DNA of 64,000 nucleotides from the NCBI RefSeq assembly GCF_000213175.1, contig NW_009799103.1, positions 2,721,343 to 2,785,342 of the forward strand, in the 5' to 3' direction. Position numbers and translations under genes: made by a program. The notes beneath the pieces are model-generated. The model did no database searches, was not told the origin of the DNA, and saw only the letters and a program-made list of their open reading frames with translations. Shown one piece after another: positions 34,163 through 45,133 of the stretch; the first letter of the stretch is position 1; every line of letters starts with the position of its first letter. This DNA comes from Neurospora tetrasperma FGSC 2508 (Eukaryota; Ascomycota; Sordariomycetes; Sordariales; Sordariaceae).

Positions 34163-35175
34163 TCTTATCGTCTTTTATGTATGTGTGTGGGTGGGTATGA
34201 TGGATGGAGATGGATGGATGGGGAACGATCTACCTCTACCGGTACCGCCTTGTCATCACCACCACCACCATGCTAACGGCTCGCTTGTTGATAACTGTGA
34301 TTTCTGGGGAAGACGTCTCAAGATCCTTTGGGTGAGGGATGGAGGCTCAAGTGCGCCTCCATACGGACCACCCGAACGGACCCTCGGGAAGCATGGGGCA
34401 GCATATGGGGAAAAAAAAGTCTCGAAACGCTAGCTGATTCGGTGGAGCTCGCTTTTTTTCCCTCACGGCGCGGAACGGAGCCTCACGATCCTTGACCCCA
34501 TACCCACACATTCACGATGCCTCGACCGATCGGTCCAGCTCGGGAGGTCAACGCAGTCCCAGTAGGGCGGTGGAGTCTCCTCGCGGCAAACGGCACTTTA
34601 CAAGGGCTTTCCATCATCATGGATATTACTATCGGACCCTTTCTTTATCTCGAGAACCCGTCCCTTCTCACCTCTTCTTCTTTTTCTTCCCATCTCTTGT
34701 TCTAGGTACACCTACTATCTCGTGCCTACTAGACACTACACAATACCCCCCCTTTCTTTGTTTGAAATATAACACAAACAGCCGAATCTCTTATCAGCTT
34801 TACTCGATCTTTTATTGTTCACCGTAACGGCGTCTTACATATCGTATCCCGCCTCTTATCAACCAACATCTTACACCGGCACGGCACACCCCCTTCCACA
34901 CACACACACACAGCCACAGGATAAAGTCCGAACACAGATAAGCTCCCGCATCCTGGTGATCATACGTCTTATCCCCGGATCCCGGTGAACATTTGTGTTG
35001 TGAGCTCGCGAGCTTTTAGCACAAGCCAAGCAAGAAGAGGAATACGAGAACACTCTCATTCTCCCTTTGGCTTTTGCTTCCTCTCCCTCTCTTAGAACTA
35101 GCGGCCTTGTCGGTTTTCACAGAGGGAGCGCCCTAGCCAACTTCAAACCACATCCACAACATATAACGCGCAACA
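34163..35175 (+). promoter_or_regulatory. Allantoinase promoter region with clustered GATAA sites
   Basis: GATAA or its complement occurs at 34165, 34290, 34645, 34791, 34856, 34920, 34937 and 34969 (first base of each), five of them within 183 nt. GATA factors (NIT2/AreA family) bind such sites to activate nitrogen-scavenging genes when ammonium and glutamine are scarce, and allantoin use is a classical target. The sites are seen; binding is inferred. The last 200 nt before the ATG are pyrimidine-rich. Confidence 0.55.
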
Positions 35176-36876
35176 ATGACGGTATTAACCTTCCTCCCGG
35201 ACGCGGCAGCTGACCCGCTTGTCGTACTCGTCTCCAACAGGGCCGTTCTCACTCAGCCTGACGACTCGCTCCTCCTCACACCCGCTACCATCGCCATCTC
35301 CTCCACCACCGGCAAGATCGTCTTCGTAGCCCCAACCGTCCTGTCGAAAGAAGCGTTCCCCGCGTCGAGCACATATGTGGACTACGGCAACAAGCTCATA
35401 CTCCCTGGCCTTGTAGACGCCCACGTCCACCTCAACGAGCCCGGCCGTACAGAATGGGAAGGCTTCGCGACTGGCACGAGGGCGGCTGCCTCGGGCGGCG
35501 TCACTACCGTCATCGACATGCCATTGAACGCCATTCCTCCCACCACCACACTCGAAGGCTTCAAGGTAAAACTTGCTGCTGCTCAGGGTCAATGCTGGGT
35601 CGATGTTGGCTTCTATGGCGGCGTCATCCCCGGCAACGCCGATCAGCTGCTCCCCCTCGTTGAGGCCGGTGTCCGTGGCTTCAAGGGATTTCTTATTGAG
35701 TCCGGAGTCGACGAGTTCCCCGCCGTCTCCTCAAGCGACATTGCCCTCGCCATGACCACTCTCAAGGACACTCCGACGACCCTCATGTTCCACGCCGAGA
35801 TGCTTCCGCCAATCACTGACTCGGTCGGCGACGGCGTCACCCGCTCCGAGCCGCCCCTGGCCCCCAAGGGCGAGCTGACCAGCTACTCCACCTTCCTCGA
35901 GTCGCGCCCGCCCGCCTTCGAGACGTACGCCATTGAGGAGATCCTCTCCATGGCCAACCTTGCGCCTCAGCTGCACCTGCACATCGTCCACCTGTCGGCG
36001 ACCGAGGCGATCCCGATCCTGCGCAACGCCCGCGCCCGCGGCGTCAACATTACCGCCGAGACGTGCTTCCACTACCTCGGCCTGGCCTCGGACAACATCG
36101 AGGACGGCGACACCCGCCACAAGTGCTGCCCGCCCATCCGCGAGCAGTCCAACCAGGACAAGCTCTGGGCCGAGCTCACCGCCGGCGACGACAGCTGCAT
36201 CCGCACCGTTGTGTCCGACCACAGCCCCTGCACCCCCGAGCTCAAGCTGCTGCCTGACCACCTGTCCGTCCAGCCCGAATTCGACGAGCAGAACAGCGCC
36301 CTGCTCCGTCGCCCCAGCCTCCGCTTCACCGACTCTGGCATCGACGTCACTCTCCCCGAGGACCTGGAGAAGCAGAACACCAATAAGACCGACTGCTGCG
36401 GTAACCACGAGCACGCCGCCGAGCTGTCTTATGTTCAGCAAGACGCCGCCGCCGGCCCCCAGGGCCAGGGCGACTTCTTCGCCGCCTGGGGCGGCATCTC
36501 CTCCGTCGGTCTCGGCCTGCCTATCCTCCACACCACCGCCACCAAGCGGGGCGCTCCGTTGTCGATTGTCGACGTTGTCCGGCTATGCTGTCAGGCCACG
36601 GCCAAGCAGGTTGGCTTGTCGCACCGCAAGGGCGGGCTCAAGGTCGGCATGGACGGCGACGTTTGTGTTTTCGATGAGGAGGAGGAGTGGGTGTTGCGGG
36701 CGGGCGATATGAAGTGGAAGAACAAGTGCAGTCCGTGGGAGGGACATCAGTTCAAGGGCCGCGTGAGGGAGACGTGGTTGAGGGGTACAAAGGTCTATCA
36801 GCTTGGTGGGGGCAACGGGGGTTTCGTGAGTGGGGTGCCGGTTGGTGAGGCTATTACGGAAAGGAGGGTGGTTTAA
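35176..36876 (+). CDS. DAL1: Allantoinase
   Basis: Cyclic amidohydrolase that opens allantoin to allantoate in purine degradation, allowing purines to serve as nitrogen source. A single exon of 566 residues. Metal-binding and active-site landmarks in order: DAHVHLNEPG (His83, His85), carboxylated-lysine candidate Lys170 in GFKGFLIESGVDEF, His206 in FHAE, His272 in HIVHLSA, and Asp348 in SDHSPCTPELK. The C-terminal GDFFAAWGGISS and GLKVGMDGDVCVFD blocks are typical. Residues 359-431, between TPELK and GDF, are an extra segment of about 73 residues that compact allantoinases lack; it is disordered-looking, Asp/Glu/Gln-rich with HEH and CC. There is no intron signal inside it and the frame is open, so it is likely translated. 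The GATAA cluster upstream suggests nitrogen regulation. Confidence 0.93.
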   Translation: MTVLTFLPDAAADPLVVLVSNRAVLTQPDDSLLLTPATIAISSTTGKIVFVAPTVLSKEAFPASSTYVDYGNKLILPGLVDAHVHLNEPGRTEWEGFATGTRAAASGGVTTVIDMPLNAIPPTTTLEGFKVKLAAAQGQCWVDVGFYGGVIPGNADQLLPLVEAGVRGFKGFLIESGVDEFPAVSSSDIALAMTTLKDTPTTLMFHAEMLPPITDSVGDGVTRSEPPLAPKGELTSYSTFLESRPPAFETYAIEEILSMANLAPQLHLHIVHLSATEAIPILRNARARGVNITAETCFHYLGLASDNIEDGDTRHKCCPPIREQSNQDKLWAELTAGDDSCIRTVVSDHSPCTPELKLLPDHLSVQPEFDEQNSALLRRPSLRFTDSGIDVTLPEDLEKQNTNKTDCCGNHEHAAELSYVQQDAAAGPQGQGDFFAAWGGISSVGLGLPILHTTATKRGAPLSIVDVVRLCCQATAKQVGLSHRKGGLKVGMDGDVCVFDEEEEWVLRAGDMKWKNKCSPWEGHQFKGRVRETWLRGTKVYQLGGGNGGFVSGVPVGEAITERRVV

Positions 36877-39676
36877 AGGATTTGGGTTAGTTGAGGGAAT
36901 GGTTGATGGATGGATGACGCGAGAAGGAGGATATGAAGATTTTAGCATCGCATTCTGTTAGCATCTCTTTTTCGGGTCTGGTTTTGTATCATGTCTGTCT
37001 GCAGCATATTATCATTGTATAAGGGGTATCTGGCGGGTCATGGCTTCTTGGGGGTTTTTATTCATAGCGAGTTTCGCGGTTATACCATCAAATTCAACGA
37101 GGCGTTTTGTAAAGCGCTTCTTATCTCAGATTTCTCTTCTTTTCCTTGGTTCTGATGCGCCGTGATGGGAAAGAAAAATTGGCTGTGGCATCGATGCGAT
37201 GCTTAGGCATTTGGGGTAATTATCAGTTGCTTCGAACGAAGACGACGGCAGAAGTTCGATCGAAACGCGGTCGGTGGATGCTGGCGGGGTAAAGGTTAAA
37301 GTATCATGGTCGAAACCGCTAACTTCATTGTTTGTCTTCAGCTTTAGCAAGAAGCTAATTCAGAAAAAAAAAAAGGAAAGAAGCGATTAGACCATCCCGA
37401 GAGTGATTGTCGTGATCAAAGTTCTAATTGTGCTTGCCAAGCATGCAGACATCGATCGACGACGTTTCGTTTTTTCCCCAATTTTGATACTATGTACAAC
37501 TTCCACTAGACTAGTAGTAAAGCTACTTTACTTACCCGCTCAACTAAACCTTGTGATCCCCGCCAATCACTCCCTCTCTTTCGTGATGGATTACTTCGTT
37601 GACGGCGGGAGGAGAAGGAGGATGAGGGGCTCGGTATCACATGATCTGAACCTGTTGAATGCGTGGTTCTCGTCACGGTCCTGCACTACACAGTAAACTA
37701 GTGTACTTACACTTGACAGTCAACGGGGCCACCTTAAAATTGACTTCACCGAAACTATGTACAGTGTGAGGCGATCGGTTTGGAAAGTTCACTAATCTGC
37801 ATGGTCTCCATCTTGTCCAACTCGACAATTGTTTCAGGATCCTTCCATCTTAATGATGATGATCAGGAAGATTTAGAAAGCGGGGGTTCTCGTTGGTTGA
37901 TTTGTTTCTTGGTGTGTCTCTGGCTTCTCTCGCCGGTCAAGTGAAATTGCCCCCGGTTCAAATCTGGTAAACCGACTGCTATGATTATATGTATGGAGTT
38001 CGAGTTATGTTTCCTTGCTTTGGTCGTGTCACTGTTCAATTGATCGTTTGTGGGAGTAATCAATTCCATAGAGGGTAGTGTAGTGTGATGGTCGTCCAGA
38101 TGGGCCATGATGAGCTGGCTTGACTGGCGACTGATAGCCACAAGTGGAAGACGACATCATACTACCCTTTATCTTATCAACGATCATCAAACTCAGGCAT
38201 GTACCTACTGTGTAGTGTAGGTAAGCGAGAGGCCGCCGCTTGAGAAATTGTCATTCTCGTCACATCTTCCCCGGAAGATTGTTACACCCAAACTTGACCT
38301 TGTCAGCATGGTGGCATGACACAAGAGCTCCCCTCGTCGTGGGTTTTTTTTTCTTTTCCCTTTCCACAGTCGACAAGGGCACGTTGATGAAGGAATGAAA
38401 ATGGATGGAATAAAAGAGAGGTCCCCAAAACGCCCGCCCAACCCCGGTCCCCGTCCAGCCCGTCTCCGCCCGCTCAGCGCTTTAAATGAGATGTGGGGGC
38501 AGCGGGTGGGAACGTGGCTTTGCACTGGGACTTTGTAACCTGTGACTGGATGATGTCTGTGACGACTCGGCGTGTCTGGGACTGCAAGGGAACAACAACA
38601 AGTGGTGCCCGCAAAGCGACGGGATTGAAGATCATTTCATCCCCCAATCGGTCACGGGGATTTTACGAAACCACCGGGAGGGAGAAGGAAATTTGGCATC
38701 TAGTTGAAATCTCGCGTTCAGAGTCATGGTGGGTTGTTGGGGACGACAGCAACTGAGTTCAAGGTAACGAGATACGGGGTCCGATGGCAAATTCTTTGTC
38801 GGCACGGGGAAATAAGAAATGGGATCTTCGGTCGAAGGCTTTTTTTTCCCCTTCCCTTTCGCCCTTGGTGCTGTTTGAGATGAGCACGTAGCCGAGGTGG
38901 GTTTTGTAGTCTCGTGTTTGTGTGTGGTTGTGTGTTCGAGACTTTCTCTGTGACAACTGAACAGCTTCAAATGTTCTGATGTTCTACGGCTTTTGCCGTG
39001 CGGCCGGGGTCGTGATGGATGGAGATGGATCGCCCTGGAGGGGGAGCATGAGAGCTGAAAACAAAGGCTTAGCCGGAGAAAGTTTCAACATCAAACCTCC
39101 CGTCGAAATCCTTATGCTAAAAAGTAATGCAAAGACAAACAAAACTCGTATGAGTTGTGCAAACTCTAAAAATATCGGAATTGCTTGTTGGAGAGTTTTT
39201 AGCTGCCACTGCCCTGTGGAGGATATCTAGCGTAGTGTAGTGTATCCCCCAGGAAGAGCGCCAAGCCATATTTCCGCTTGGCGTGTTCGGCTGTCGGCAA
39301 TCATTTGTTACAAGATTTTCCATGCTGCCCGCCCTGACCTGGGCTGCCCACCATGAGTTAGAGAAGGGAAGCCCTTTCTCGCTTTTTGTTTCCATGTTCA
39401 CTTCATGCCGCTCGCTCGCGGCCTTCGGTGACAGACGGTGGCTTGGAGTTTTCCTGGGATGTCTTGGCCTCGTCCCCCCCTGGGCGAAGCTGGAGGCTGT
39501 CACTGGCTGCAGGAGGCTAGCCATGCCCACATGTTGTCGTGGATCCTGCAAGTCCACTCTGGAGTGCAGCCTCACAGTGCAGAGTTGTCTCCGCCTCTAG
39601 CTGTTCCAGGTCTCGCTGGTGCTGAGTGAGGTGTGAGGTGTGTCGCCCCCCTTCGCTGTTGCAGTCACTTCAGCTG
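36877..39676. other. Intergenic stretch up to the assembly gap
   Basis: No supported gene. The word GTAGTGTAG recurs (about 38080, 38210 and 39233). A-tracts occur near 37365 and T-tracts near 38345 and 38850. Short open frames overlap on both strands and show no domain. Confidence 0.5.
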
Positions 39677-40650
39677 NNNNNNNNNNNNNNNNNNNNNNNN
39701 NNNNNNNNNNNNNNNNNNNNNNNNNNNNNNNNNNNNNNNNNNNNNNNNNNNNNNNNNNNNNNNNNNNNNNNNNNNNNNNNNNNNNNNNNNNNNNNNNNNN
39801 NNNNNNNNNNNNNNNNNNNNNNNNNNNNNNNNNNNNNNNNNNNNNNNNNNNNNNNNNNNNNNNNNNNNNNNNNNNNNNNNNNNNNNNNNNNNNNNNNNNN
39901 NNNNNNNNNNNNNNNNNNNNNNNNNNNNNNNNNNNNNNNNNNNNNNNNNNNNNNNNNNNNNNNNNNNNNNNNNNNNNNNNNNNNNNNNNNNNNNNNNNNN
40001 NNNNNNNNNNNNNNNNNNNNNNNNNNNNNNNNNNNNNNNNNNNNNNNNNNNNNNNNNNNNNNNNNNNNNNNNNNNNNNNNNNNNNNNNNNNNNNNNNNNN
40101 NNNNNNNNNNNNNNNNNNNNNNNNNNNNNNNNNNNNNNNNNNNNNNNNNNNNNNNNNNNNNNNNNNNNNNNNNNNNNNNNNNNNNNNNNNNNNNNNNNNN
40201 NNNNNNNNNNNNNNNNNNNNNNNNNNNNNNNNNNNNNNNNNNNNNNNNNNNNNNNNNNNNNNNNNNNNNNNNNNNNNNNNNNNNNNNNNNNNNNNNNNNN
40301 NNNNNNNNNNNNNNNNNNNNNNNNNNNNNNNNNNNNNNNNNNNNNNNNNNNNNNNNNNNNNNNNNNNNNNNNNNNNNNNNNNNNNNNNNNNNNNNNNNNN
40401 NNNNNNNNNNNNNNNNNNNNNNNNNNNNNNNNNNNNNNNNNNNNNNNNNNNNNNNNNNNNNNNNNNNNNNNNNNNNNNNNNNNNNNNNNNNNNNNNNNNN
40501 NNNNNNNNNNNNNNNNNNNNNNNNNNNNNNNNNNNNNNNNNNNNNNNNNNNNNNNNNNNNNNNNNNNNNNNNNNNNNNNNNNNNNNNNNNNNNNNNNNNN
40601 NNNNNNNNNNNNNNNNNNNNNNNNNNNNNNNNNNNNNNNNNNNNNNNNNN
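39677..40650. other. Assembly gap (974 N)
   Basis: Unknown bases. Open frames that cross this run are artefacts. The true length of the missing DNA may differ from 974. Confidence 0.99.
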
Positions 40651-41977
40651 GGTTGTGTCCAGTGTCCACACACCGTTTCGCTGTGTTCCCTGTGTACTCC
40701 AATTCCGCATCACCACCATCATCTTTCCTGGTTTTCTGGCAACAGCACCAACAACGGCGACATCAACACCGGGGAATCCCTCCATCGATTTTGTTCCCAC
40801 TCATCACTATCGTGCCGAAATCAAGGGTCTTTAATCTGATTGGAAACGTTCATTTTCTCTGCGTCTTTTTTTTATTTTTTATCTTATTCTTCATCTTTCT
40901 TTCTCTCGCGGAAGCCACTTATCTTCCTTGCAGGCCCACATTGCTCTTACTCCGTCTCTGACCGGTGCCTCGTCCGCCTTTTTTTGTCACTGCCGCCTGC
41001 GCGACATTCCACTTTGGTTTGGTCTGGTCCTCTCTTCCCGGTTTCTGCTCTGGTCGCACTCACTGCCGCTGTACGCCAACCTGAAGCACACACCTGGAAA
41101 TCACACACTCTCCCACAGCACTCACTACCTACACTACACGACACGCCATTGAATGAAACGACCCAACGACCTAGACTAATGATACTACAATAACACGAGT
41201 TTGATCTCATCCGTCCTCATCTTTAAGCCGCCCCATCACCTTTTACGTGTACAGTAATCGGGCCAAGCCAACCCTTGTCGCTTCTTTCTCGCTTTCCGTT
41301 GATAGTCCGGCCTGGGTAGTGCCAAGGCTGCCCGCCACTGGTTGTCCGGCTTCCCCTAGGTACCTGGCTGGGATCCAAACTGCCCTGTCCGATCGTCCCT
41401 CCCCAACAGGTGGCCGTCGCTGCTGGGCCCGTCGTCACTGTCAGTCAGTCAGCAAGCAGCACGCACCCAGCCCCAGACAGTCCGCCAGCTTCATTCACTC
41501 CCAACCTCCAATCCTGTTACCACCACCACCACTCCAACTCGTTTCAACGTCGGGGCAGCTGAGCTGCACACTACACACACCACCTCTCAACACCAACACT
41601 CAATCAACACCACCACCACCACTCGATATTAACGCGACGCAATTGTCTCGTCTCCGCGGTTTCTCGTCATTTCCTGTCTCGCTTCCTTCCCTATCTGCCA
41701 TATCCATCATCTTAATTCGACCCCCTTTCTCGATCCCGAACGGGGCCGACCGCGGACCAGCGCCAATCTCGGAACCCCCTTAACCGACTTGGTCAACAAT
41801 CCACAATCAATCAGCCATCCGTCCCTGGGCTGGTACGCAGTTGGCAGTTGTCATCCTTGGCCTCTCTCTCGCCGTCGAAGCATGTGTGCCGCTACCGCCA
41901 GCCGACAATAATACCGAAACATTGCTCACCGAGTAGCCATTAGCTGCCCAGTTTCCGGGTGCCATTATCCACCCGAG
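40651..41977 (+). promoter_or_regulatory. Long pyrimidine-rich upstream region of MSS4
   Basis: About 1.3 kb of C/T-rich DNA with CAC and CCA repeats and no domain-bearing frame, typical of the promoter and long leader of a fungal kinase gene. CCTAGGTACC lies near 41356. A nine-codon upstream ORF is listed separately. Part of the promoter may lie in the gap. Confidence 0.5.
41882..41911 (+). promoter_or_regulatory. Nine-codon upstream ORF before MSS4
   Basis: ATG at 41882 reads MCAATASRQ then TAA, ending 66 nt before the main ATG, probably inside the leader. It could dampen translation of the kinase; that effect is inferred. Confidence 0.35.
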
Positions 41978-44900
41978 ATGCCCTCCTTCGCACCCGACCA
42001 GAACTCGCCAATCTACCAGCATTCCCCCGCCGTCGTACACCTCAACCCTGCCGGTCAATACGGGCAACCTAACGGCAAGGTCGATGAACACCCACTTCCT
42101 CGTCACTCTCATTCTCACACGTCAATCGAGAGCTTCGACGACGAGGGTTCCAGCCAATCGACACACACCTCTACCGACGATTTGGACATCAGCACACGAT
42201 TGAATGGGGACAGTCTGCGACGACATCCCAACATGACCTCTTCGCCAAATGGAGGTGTCGATGGCGATGTGGACGGGATTAGTGGGAAACTACATGGGAT
42301 GAACCTGAACGGGGCAAACAGGGCCGACGGGGGCGCCAGGCTGGGCGGCCATCAAGTCACGAAAAGCGGGAAGCCGCACCCAAACGGCAGGTTTCCCATT
42401 GCAATTCCGGACCGCACAGTCCGTCCAACTCCGGACGCTCAAGCGACACACGACCAAAAGGGTGCCTCCCTGGGCTCTGCCAACACTGTTTCAATTCATC
42501 CACCCCCGGCCAACACGGGAGACGTTCGCACCACCGAGAACGGGACGCCCACACCCTCCGCCCACCAGACTTCCAACGGATACTTTCCATCATCACCACC
42601 AGCTCAGCGGCGTGATTCGGCACCTAGCAGCCCTTCTTCACCGCATCGTTACTCGTCGCCGCCCTTGTACAACCCTGCAACACCCATCTCAGCCTCCACC
42701 AGTGCCCTCGCACCGCCACCCGGTCCCGGTATTAAACATCGCCATACCCTCGAAGTCCCTAGACCTTCGGGTCCTCGTGGATCCAAGGACGGCTCCGATG
42801 CTACGTATGCAACCGGTCGCTTCTCACCAACTGGCGTTGCTGGCGTACGTAGGGCGTCGCTAAATCTTGCTAGAAGGAACACACGATCTCTCCACTCGGA
42901 AATGCCTCGCGACGAAGTTGTGCCAGATGACGACGCATTGCGATGGGCCGAAGTCTACAGGGAGAAACGGGCCAGCAAGAGGAGGAAGAGAGATGCCGAA
43001 GACGACGACCGGGTTGTGGTTGGCACCAAGGTCGACGAGACACATGCCAACTGGGTCACAGCGTACAACATGCTGACCGGCATTCGAGTCTCGGTATCGC
43101 GAACGAATGCCAAGCTTGACCGCCCGCTGACGGACGCTGACTTCGAGGCCAAGCAAAAATCCACCTTTGATATGTAAGCATTTCTTGATACTTCCTTCCT
43201 CTTACACAATCTGGTATCTAACCCCTCAGAAGTGCCGGAAACGAGCTGGTTCCATCCGCCAAGTATGACTTCAAGTTCAAGGACTATGCGCCTTGGGTTT
43301 TCCGACATCTCCGCGCACGCTTCGGCCTGGATCCAGCAGACTATCTCATGTCACTGACAGGCAAGTATATACTTTCCGAGCTAGGTTCTCCTGGCAAGAG
43401 CGGCAGTTTCTTTTACTTTTCTCGCGATTACAAGTACATCATCAAGACCATTCACCATGCCGAGCATAAGTTTCTTCGCAAGATCCTCAAGGATTACTTC
43501 AAGCATGTTACCGAAAACCCCAACACCCTTCTCTCGCAATTTTACGGCCTACACCGGGTCAAGATGCCCTATGGCAAAAAGATTCACTTTGTCGTCATGA
43601 ACAACCTCTTCCCTCCGCACCGGGACATCCACCAGACCTTCGATTTGAAGGGTTCAACAATTGGTCGTGACTACAGGGAGGAAGATCTCGACAAGAACCC
43701 AAGGGCAACACTAAAGGACCTAAACTGGCTTCGACGACACCGACATCTCGAACTTGGACTTCAGAAGAAGAAGATGTTTTTGGAGCAGCTCCAGAAGGAT
43801 GTTCGGTTACTTCAGAAGCTACAGATAATGGATTATTCTTTGCTTGTCGGCATCCATGATCTTCAGAGAGGAAACGAGGAAAATCTGCGGGACAAGACCC
43901 TACGTGTGTTCAACCCTGGCGGTGAGCATTCACGCGAGGACCCTTCCTCCGTCTTGTTGCGGACTCCATCTAAGTTGGAGAATGCGCGGAAGGCTAGAGA
44001 ATTGAGGCAGATGGTCAAATCCGAGAGGCCAGTTCCTATGGGAGAGACGAGCAGCCGGATGCCCGACGAACTTGAGCACAATCAGAGCCGCGTGGGCTTT
44101 GTTTTCAACCAGGATGACGGAGGATTCCGTGCAACCCATGAGGACAACACCCCGGCGGATGAGATCTATTACCTCGGAGTGATTGACTGCTTGACACATG
44201 TAGGTTCATGTTCTATCTGGTCTGTATGCTGATGACGAGTGCTAACGTGATTTCCAGTACGGCATCATCAAGAAACTGGAAAACTTCTGGAAGGGCTTGT
44301 CGGGCGATCGTACTCAGATTTCTGCCCTCCCCCCTCACGAATATGGCGAGCGCTTCATCAACTTCATTGAGGGTATCACCATGTCATGCGAGGAGGCGAT
44401 TCGCGAAGCCCAGGAGAGAGACGCACAGATGCAAGCAGAAGCAGCTTTGGCCGATCAGGAGCAGCAGCGAGCTGGCGCACGCAACGGTCGCTCTTCAACG
44501 ACAGTACCACCCCTACCCTCTGGTGTTCAGTCACCAGAAGCCGAGGCAACGATGCAGAGGGCGGAGCGTGAGGCGTACAAGACTGGCGTATCAGAGGAGG
44601 AGGTACCGACCAAGACGCTCCGGACGACGCTCTCCCCTGGCAGCATCGAGCGCAGGGACAACATAGCTAGTCAAACCAGCATCTTACCAGTGGTTGAAGA
44701 GGCTGCAGAGGGTCGGTCATCCACCGAGCAACAGGTCCACAACAGCCGAGTTAGCAACTTGGCTGGTGAAAGCGAGTACCGCCCTCTTACCCCTGCCAAG
44801 GACGGTGAGGAAAGACAGGCCGGGTTTGGTAACCCGCTCCTGAGGGGTCATGCTCGCGACTACCGAGACCCTGGGCCACCACCACCAACACCGCCCAAGA

Positions 44901-45133
44901 CAGGGTATGGATACGGATCACCTCAGTCCCTGAAGGACGGCGCTGATAGCGGGTATAGCATTGGCCTCATGAACGGTAATAGCAATGGCAAATCCGTTGA
45001 CCTGAAGAGCTCCAGTGGCTCGCTCAGATCCAACAAGGGCGGTCACCAAATTATTGGTCGGGAAAGCCTGGATAAGGCTCTGCCCGCGCTCCCCTTCGGC
45101 GATGCACAGACTCGGCCCCAAGGCGTGTCATAG
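41978..45133 (+). CDS. MSS4: Phosphatidylinositol-4-phosphate 5-kinase
   Basis: Makes PI(4,5)P2 from PI4P at the plasma membrane, controlling actin, endocytosis and polar growth. Exons are 41978-43173, 43230-44199 and 44258-45133, with introns of 56 and 58 nt (GTAAGC with TATCTAAC; GTAGGT with TGCTAAC). The spliced protein is 1013 residues. The N-terminal 330 residues are disordered and Ser/Pro/His-rich. The kinase domain spans about 340-760: glycine-rich [10 protein letters not shown] (449-458), YIIKTI with the ATP-binding Lys, FDLKGST (Lys539), [11 protein letters not shown] (Asp600), and the [20 protein letters not shown] block that spans the second intron, followed by [16 protein letters not shown]. 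The C-terminal 230 residues are a disordered tail with Pro-rich [12 protein letters not shown]. Splicing restores family-conserved sequence at both junctions. Confidence 0.95.

Noticed and set aside
35731-36531. Long open frames antisense and out of frame within allantoinase
   Set aside because: GC-rich third positions of allantoinase codons keep other frames open; the translations are Ala/Gly/Val- or Pro/Ser/Arg-rich and domainless.
37958-37978. GGTTCAAATCTGG resembling a tRNA B box
   Set aside because: No A box at suitable distance on either strand and no acceptor stem.
39597-40961. Open frames of about 350-440 codons around 39.6-41 kb
   Set aside because: They consist almost entirely of unknown bases in the assembly gap.
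44208-44666. Arg/Ser-rich frame inside MSS4
   Set aside because: Out-of-frame shadow of the third MSS4 exon.
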